Shown: one piece after another, positions 57,300-64,000 of the stretch | Layout of the letters: each line of letters begins with the position of its first letter | Numbering within the stretch: position 1 is the stretch's first letter | From: Glandiceps talaboti | Lineage: Eukaryota > Hemichordata > Enteropneusta > Spengelidae | DNA: 64,000 nucleotides | Assembly: GCF_964340395.1 (NCBI RefSeq) | Contig: NC_135569.1 | Coordinates: 7,379,040-7,443,039, forward strand | Direction: 5' to 3' | Made by a program: the position numbers and the translations under genes | Notes under the pieces: generated by a model | Database searches by the model: none | Told to the model about the DNA's origin: nothing | What the model saw: the letters and a program-made list of their open reading frames with translations, nothing else

Positions 57300-59700
57300 G
57301 AACGTAATCTACAGGGGAACAGAGGCTAAGCACGGTGGTAGCCGTCCGCGACTATCATACGGACTGAGTTCGCCCGCATGAATAAGCGAATGTTGTGACT
57401 AAGCTTGCAAAGGTCAACGAACCACGCTATTTTATTATAATGTTGTAAATGTTTCCACGTACGTGACGTGACGAACGTCCGATTGACTGTTCCACTCACA
57501 CACGTGAACTCTTTAGCTTCCCCATATTGTGCAGGCCATGGAAAATCTCCCCTTTTTCACACCCCGGAATAACACCGAGGAATTCCCGGACTGCGGCGGC
57601 GCTACGTGTACTGTAACCATCAACTCCGTCAAGTACTATGAATGTGTACACAATCGACAACAAGTCTGTCATGTCACCGCATGGTTCAAAAGTGATCATA
57701 CTCTTTGCCCCCCGATAATATTCCGACACTTCACCAGCCCTGTGCATTATATACTAATTCTGTCAGTGACCGATCGATGCTTTTCCGCCTTCGACACGCG
57801 ACGTTGTCATTTTTAACCGACCGTAAACACAGAGAAAGTAAATGTGACGGTCCCGTTTACAACGTGCAAGTTCCATTGTCGTCAAAAATATGCGTGTCGC
57901 TACATAAACATGAAAAACAGCATTAGCCATTGATATGCAAATTACTTTACGAGCTGACGATGTTGAAAAAGAGTCTACATTTTTCGTCAAAACCCTGAAT
58001 TACAACGTGTAAAATAATATACATCAACAAAAATCACATTCTGTGATACATTTAGGACAAGTATTGAATACATATGGACTATTTATTTTGCCATCGGTTT
58101 CGAAGGCCATGACATAATTCACTTTGACGGGTGATTTTTATCTTTATACAAATGTGAGTTGACACTCACGCATTTCACAATCGTCGGCTTCTTAAAAACG
58201 ACCCTTTATCACATGTAACTTGTGCATTTACAAACAATACACGACCATGGAAGATGTTGACAAATATCAAACAAGCAAAATGAGCAACAACTTTCAGATA
58301 CAATGCCAATTTACTAAGAAACCCGACGACGGAAAGTTTGGCCTCACTTAGTATTGTTTTGTGACTGCATTTTTGAACACCGCGAGTGGCAGGGAAAAGC
58401 CAGGCGTGACTGAAACGTAAATCGCTGTTTATATCTTCAACAGTCAGATGTTCGCACTACTCACATAAAAATCGGGACAAAGCAATTAACAACCTAAAAA
58501 TATCGATATATATAAAGATGTAATAATCACCTCTGACGGGCGAAATTGGAAGAAATTTCGCTCTGAATGTGAGTTCTTCGGACACCAATGGATCCAAGAT
58601 GGCGTCAATAAACCCCTTTATAGTCGCGTGGTGCATGCTGGGCAACCGATGTAAGGAAAATAGTAACCAACTTTTGTGTAGACTCTTATAGGAATTAATT
58701 GATTGATTGTAATTATACACATTCACACTAAAGGCTCATCAGCTTCATTTTACTGTACACCGATCCCGACATCATGGAACTCGATACAAAATGTTCTCAA
58801 TGTTTGCTCGATAGCACTGCGATACAAACTGTTAACACGATTTGCACAATACTAAATTTGTGAAGCCACCATTAATGTGGTCGTTGAACGAGATATGTTA
58901 TCAAATTAGTAGAACAGATAATCAATTTTGTCACGTGTTTGTTTAATATTCGTTAGCAGCACTACGTGACGCAAGATAACGAGGGGTTTATGCTACGGTC
59001 GGTCGCACCGTGCACCGTGGCATCCTGATATTTATTCAAGTTAAGTGTCTCTTTCCAAATATGGGCAACGTTCAACAATATAGGCGTCGTCACGGACGTA
59101 AATAGCAGGGCAGATTCCAGCCCATAATACTAATAATAGTGACGTGAGCAGAAAAAGGATTGTAGCGAAGGGCATTCAATATACGATAGCGATATGTGAT
59201 ATGTATTTCACTCGCAACCAGCAATGTATGAAAAAGAGTCTAGCCGTTCCGATGTAAACGTATATAAGGCTTGTTGTTTAGTTTCAGGGTGGACAAACAC
59301 GCGGGGTCAACCTGCTCGTATAAATCATTAGTTAATCTTTCCCCTGCTTGGCAGCTAAATGATTTACTAGACTGTAGGCCTATTTCAATTTTGTTACTGT
59401 TGTGAAATGTTCAACGATATCTCAACAACGACACGTATGGTCCGTGCCCATTTTGCATCGTACAAAATCCGTCCCACATCAGACAAAGTTGGCCATATTG
59501 TATGGAAAATGTTGTAGCACGAAATAAATATTCATAGAGAGATTTACAACGTCACGTCCTAGCTTGTTATAAGCTATAGGCCTAACCAGCTGTTCACGAT
59601 TTCACCGTATGACAGGTATGCAGTGCGAACTTCGGGTGACATCTTGAAATTTAAGTAGATTGTCAAGCATAGTATTCCTGACGATGGGTTGTGGGACAAA
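57300..59700. promoter_or_regulatory. CpG-richer, promoter-like region
   Basis: Against the AT-rich, CpG-poor background, this stretch has many CpGs (for example around 57340-57500, 57570-57900, 58540-58640 and 58970-59110) and CRE-like TGACGTGA at about 57467. Open frames exist on both strands near 57500-57800 (plus-strand ATG at 57538; minus-strand frame ending at a strong donor CGTGT|GTGAGT at 57500). I cannot tell which, if any, is a real first exon. Confidence 0.4.
58527..58644 (-). promoter_or_regulatory. Compact promoter-like cluster (ZNF143/Staf site, TATA-like, YY1-type, donor)
   Basis: In minus-strand order: TGCCCAGCATGCACCACG (58644-58627) fits the Staf/ZNF143 consensus at 17 of 18 positions; CTATAAAGG (58623-58615) is TATA-like; GACGCCATCTTGG (58606-58594) is a YY1-type site, usually near start sites; and CGTCAGAG|GTGATT near 58530 could be the donor of a non-coding first exon. 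Order and spacing suit a minus-strand promoter about 14 kb upstream of PRDM2 exon 1. Assignment to PRDM2 is inference. Confidence 0.45.
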
Positions 59701-59903
59701 TGTAAAGAAATGTAACTATTTGAAATATTAAGTTAATATAAATTAATCAATATGATGAGTTACTAAAACCGGATCAATAAGTTTACATATTTAATAGATT
59801 AAATCATTTTTTTTCAATAGGATGGGGCTTGGGAAGAAAAAACATACATAATGTTAATAAGATGTAAAGAAAGTGGATGTATAAAAGTTGAGGAATAGCT
59901 TAC

Positions 59904-59934
59904 CGCAAGATCTAGATTCGGAGCATCCATTGGC
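59904..59934 (-). CDS. Possible 31-nt upstream PRDM2 exon
   Basis: Acceptor ACTGGTTTCAG|G at 59935 and donor CTTGCG|GTAAGC at 59904. Entered in phase 0 it reads ANGCSESRSC plus one base, fitting 60636-60725 before it and 47564-47582 after it. Peptide not recognised. Confidence 0.3.
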
Positions 59935-60635
59935 CTGAAACCAGTATCTACTGAGATATCCACTAGATGACAAATGAACTATCGACTGGGTACAGCAACT
60001 GACAAAGTAGTGAATAACAAAAGTAACACAATGAAATTAAATGTATAAGAAATTACAACCATGATAGCAAAAAAGGGAGGTTAAACTATCTAGGTTATAT
60101 TGTGGACGAATTGGCGGAGATTTAAGAAAAAAAGGTGCACAATTGGGAAAAGATTTGTGACGAGAGCATTTAAGCTGAATCGAGAAAACACAAACGGTTA
60201 TCGTTGCATCACTCGAACATTGTCCATAAATAGGATAAACCATCGATTTAAAGCGTAATATCGATATGATCGGCAAATGGCATATTTGTTGTTGTATCTA
60301 GTTTTCCCGCGAAGTGTTACTTGAAGAGATTGATACCATGACGAGTATTACCGACGGGTTATGATAAATATATATCTGACAAAGAAATCGATCGATAACT
60401 GAATAACACCTGCACAGCTTAATTGAACACAAGAATTGAAGTATTCTCGTTATTGGCAATGATGAAACCAAATGATTTCAATGGTAAATGACAAAGATTA
60501 AAAAAAAGATTTTCTGGTAATTGATGAATAGTTTGAATCAAAGAAAATTACAAGGTTGTCAAAATGATTTCTACAGTCACTTGCTGTCTGTAAATAGCGA
60601 AGATATATAGTTAGAAGCCTTGACACGGATCCCAC

Positions 60636-60725
60636 CTGCATGTCATGAAATCCAGCACCGCCACCTTTGTTGGTGTCAACCATTGCATTGAGCGAGGTCA
60701 TGACATCTTTGATAAAAGTCGCCAT
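60636..60725 (-). CDS. Possible first coding exon (30 codons) upstream of PRDM2
   Basis: The ATG at 60725-60723 (ACATGGCGA context) opens MATFIKDVMTSLNAMVDTNK, then GGGAGFHDMQ, and the donor CATGCAG|GTGGGA ends it in phase 0. The peptide has coding character but no family I recognise. It splices in frame into 59904-59934, then 47564-47582, then exon 1. It may be the N-terminus of a long PRDM2 isoform, or belong to another gene. Confidence 0.33.
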
Positions 60726-60759
60726 GTTGTATATATTACTTAGTGGCATCATAATAAAA

Positions 60760-61620
60760 CCGTCAACAATTACTGGTCGTTAAACGCCTTATGTTTGAGT
60801 ACAACTGGGTATATCTGAGAGCTGTGTGATCGCCAAAACATGTCAACTTACAATCATAGTAAATCAATAGCCTTACATGGTGAACACAATAAAACTACGA
60901 ATATCTTCCAGAAGACATTTTCTTTAATGATTTCAATCCCTGCTTACCACAAATGTCAACCCTAGCTGATAAATACTTATTCGCCATATTAAGACTAACA
61001 TTCGATACATGTTACCTTACATGTAATACTTGTAAACCAGACTGCTCATCAATAATGGTTATTATTTGATGCGTCAACATGTTAAGGAAATATACAAAGA
61101 ACAATGTCAACATATTGTCTGGTCGAGGGTGAAAAGGTGAACAAATGTACATGTGTGACCGACGGTATCATTAGAACTGTTCTCAAGGCCTTGACATGGT
61201 CTGCTTGGTTGCACTGATAGCTCACAGCACAATTACAGATGAAAGCAAGATTACATTTATGTGTTAGGAGATTATGTATGAGCGTTTTCAATCACCTAAT
61301 GTCAGCTTAAATAAGACATCCAGAAATTGACGACATTTCATAGAGTGTATATTCAACCTTTATTCTAAATTAGGTCATAGAACAGATAAAGATGACACCA
61401 TTACTACCACACTAAACTCTTTGATCACTACCTACATTACAGATCGGATTGCCGTATCGTATATGATAGCATAGTAGCGGCACTTTGAAAATCCATGTCG
61501 ACATATTGTTCCAGATCCCACGTTTAAGTCGGGATGTTCTGGCCCTTTGATCTCTCCCGTTTATGTAAATAAGAGACATTTTACTGTCAGATTTGTATAC
61601 TTTGTTGTAAACATACGCTT
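60760..61620. other. Intergenic DNA, nothing recognised
   Basis: No exon-like or repeat structure identified. Confidence 0.5.
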
Positions 61621-61626
61621 ACATAG

Positions 61627-61645
61627 AGAGACAGACAGACAGACC

Positions 61646-61708
<63 letters not shown>

Positions 61709-61710
61709 GC

Positions 61711-61741
<31 letters not shown>

Positions 61742-61844
61742 TAGATAGACAGATAGATAGACATATAGATAGATAGACATATACATACATACATACATAC
61801 ATACATACATGCATGCATGCATGCATGCATGCATGCATGCATGC

Positions 61845-61881
<37 letters not shown>

Positions 61882-62008
61882 TACATACATACATACATAC
61901 ATACATACATACATACATACATACATACATACAAACATACATACATACATACATACATACATACATACATACATACATACATACATACATACATACATAC
62001 ATACATAC
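61627..62008. repeat. Compound tetranucleotide microsatellite (CAGA/CATA/CATG)n
   Basis: About 380 bp made of CAGA runs (61627-61740), CATA/GATA (to 61810), CATG (61808-61843), CAGA (to 61880) and CATA (to 62008). Open frames on both strands (MYVCMYVC..., LSVCLSVC...) are repeat artefacts. Confidence 0.97.
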
Positions 62009-62009
62009 A

Positions 62010-64000
62010 GTACATCGCACCACATTACAACACATGTATAGGATTACATTATAACTTACTTTCACATTGTAAACATTGCTTCTTATCGTATAAAATGTAG
62101 TGTTAATGTAATGCAATGCAATGTGATGTAATCCAGAATTAAGCGCTAAGATGTGGTATACATTAGCTAACGTGACGTAACTAAATATATTTAACTGAAT
62201 CTAGACTATACACAATACAATACATTTATTTAAAGGTAATTTGACAATATGGAAACTATGACCTTTGTAACATAACATACACGTATTATATAGATATATA
62301 TAATATTACATAACAAGGTATAGATGTAGACAGTGATTATGTTGAGTATGACAAATTCGTGGCCATATCATATATCTTCATTTGTCAAACAGTTATCAGT
62401 CAAAGTCTCTGTTGATAATAATCTTAATGTATCTGCAATTATGTATTTGATAAAAAATGATAGCTTAATTACACTATTGAGGTAGCATGAATATTAGTAT
62501 ACAACACACTCTTTTATTCTTTTGTAGATTTCACTGCTAAATAAATAGGGTATTCAAATAAAGACTTGTAAGAAGAATTTCTGTTTCTATTTAAACCTTC
62601 CTATGAAATTCCAAGCGACATATAATTATTGTCTAAGATTATGTGTTATATTCTTGATATGGGTAGATTAAACTGATTGATAGCGTTTTGTGACAATCGG
62701 TCAATCTTGACTCCGATGTGTTTGAATAAGTCTTATATCACTCAACACTATCTAATAGAAAATCGACTCAGTGTTCTGCTACAATTTGTCATTTGCAGGT
62801 ACTTGTTGTAACAGATGGAGCACCTTGCCCTAAATGTTAACGTTGAATATTAAATGTTATAGGTAGCTAGTTAGATCTGTACCACTTAAAGGTCTATTAA
62901 TGTAACGCACTTTACACACCTTAATATTTATGTAGAAAGCATAATTAATGACATTCATTTGCGTTATAACCAAATTCTGTATCATTGACATTCTCTTTCG
63001 CCCCACTACAATATTATGTATCTAAAAAGATTCTGTTTGGAATATATGCATAAGGACATCAACATTCCACTGTGCCTCTGTCCGGCGCCTTATACATTTA
63101 CAATGTATTAATGACATAAATGAGTCGCATTTCTAAAATTGCCATTGTGCCCCACGTTCAATCAACGATAAATATTATCTTTGTGAGCATGATACACACC
63201 CTCGTTCACGAAGATTATTGCACGCTTTTGTTATATACAGTTTGGGTCATAAAGTGTGATCGGAATAACTGGCGGTCATACTATGTAGCCATGTTATTCA
63301 AAATTTTGACAAATGAAATATACGTGTGTATAACTAGTGCCCATTGAATATAGAACTTTGGCAGATCAGGTTTAATAATGACCATGTACTTAATATATAT
63401 AAGTGTTGCGTACATATTACCAAGGCATACCATTATATAATAGCATAACCTAGTAATATGTCACTCTATATACTCTAGATTTGTACATAAAGGCGTAATC
63501 GACGATCAAGAAAATCGTTTATTTATGAGTGATATACTCTCATTAGCATTAGAGGAAAGGTTTCTGGTTGTGTTTTTTTTAAATGTGCCACATCTTGAAC
63601 AAGGTTAAATTGATGACTGTACGGCTGTTACTAATGTATATATGCTTGGAAACGTACCATGCATTTATCATGACAAACCTAATCTACATTGCAACTTAAG
63701 ACTAAAACACTTGGCGTCGACAAAATTACAACATAAAGCATTAATCGATACTCATAATGGTATTTGATTAGCTAGAAATATATGCACACGTGGCAGCGCC
63801 ATCGATTAGTCTATTTACAATGTGTACATTCTAGTATGATGCCTGCACTATGCTATTATGGCAAGAAAATGTTATTATTGCTGGTTATATTTAAACCATT
63901 GTAGTTGCGCATTTACGAACAGGATTTCACGGCGAAAATTGCACCTACACAATATTTCATGTAATGTGATTTACAGTACAAGTGTAAGTCACATCCTAAG
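62010..64000. other. Intergenic DNA, nothing recognised
   Basis: AT-rich, with a few short tandem words (for example TAATGCAATGCAATG near 62108). No exon, RNA gene or element identified. Confidence 0.5.

Noticed and set aside
61547-62116. Cys/Val/Tyr/Met-rich open frames
   Set aside because: Translation of CAGA/CATA/CATG microsatellite only.
63120-63347. 75-codon plus-strand frame near the right edge
   Set aside because: No recognisable motif, no splice signals with coding bias; length is expected by chance.

Overview
This is animal (metazoan) nuclear DNA: AT-rich, gene-poor, with GT-AG introns and many micro- and minisatellites, short inverted-repeat transposons (MITEs) and foldback elements. 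The TACATGTA-rich texture, the repeat types and the two recognisable genes suggest a marine invertebrate (invertebrate deuterostome or lophotrochozoan). I cannot name the species from sequence alone.

Two protein-coding genes are supported, both on the minus strand. At the left edge lies the first coding exon of a TMEM26-like membrane protein (1162-1373); the rest of that gene runs off the left end. From about 18.1 kb to 44.6 kb, and perhaps to 60.7 kb, lies an orthologue of PRDM2 (RIZ), a zinc-finger chromatin/transcription regulator with an N-terminal PR/SET domain. Five coding exons join with matching phases: 44528-44612, 32433-32536, 29625-29780, 28391-29300 and the 8.5-kb terminal exon 19120-27614. 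They predict a protein of about 3,249 residues, against about 1,700 in vertebrates. The extra length comes largely from a 14-copy, 28-residue tandem repeat, extra zinc fingers (14 recognised, against 8 described in human) and a long low-complexity S/T/P/Q region. Three small upstream exons (47564-47582, 59904-59934, 60636-60725) can be joined in frame as a 50-residue N-terminal extension; this is a hypothesis. A CpG-richer region at 57.3-59.7 kb contains a compact promoter-like cluster (ZNF143/Staf-type site, TATA-like box, YY1-type site) on the same strand.

Layout: 0-1.4 kb, a MITE and the TMEM26 exon; 1.4-18.1 kb, intergenic, with dispersed repeats, a decayed non-LTR reverse-transcriptase fragment and a foldback element; 18.1-29.3 kb, PRDM2 3' UTR and two large exons; 29.3-44.5 kb, PR-domain exons separated by introns that carry an internally deleted piggyBac element nested in a MITE, a 356-bp near-perfect palindrome, several MITE families and a roughly 1.35-kb array of a 42-bp minisatellite; 44.6-60.8 kb, upstream introns and promoter candidates with more MITEs; 60.8-64 kb, no genes seen, one large compound microsatellite.

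No tRNA, rRNA, CRISPR array or operon-like cluster was found. I found no previously undescribed multi-gene system. The most notable features are the expanded PRDM2 architecture and the repeat biology inside its introns.
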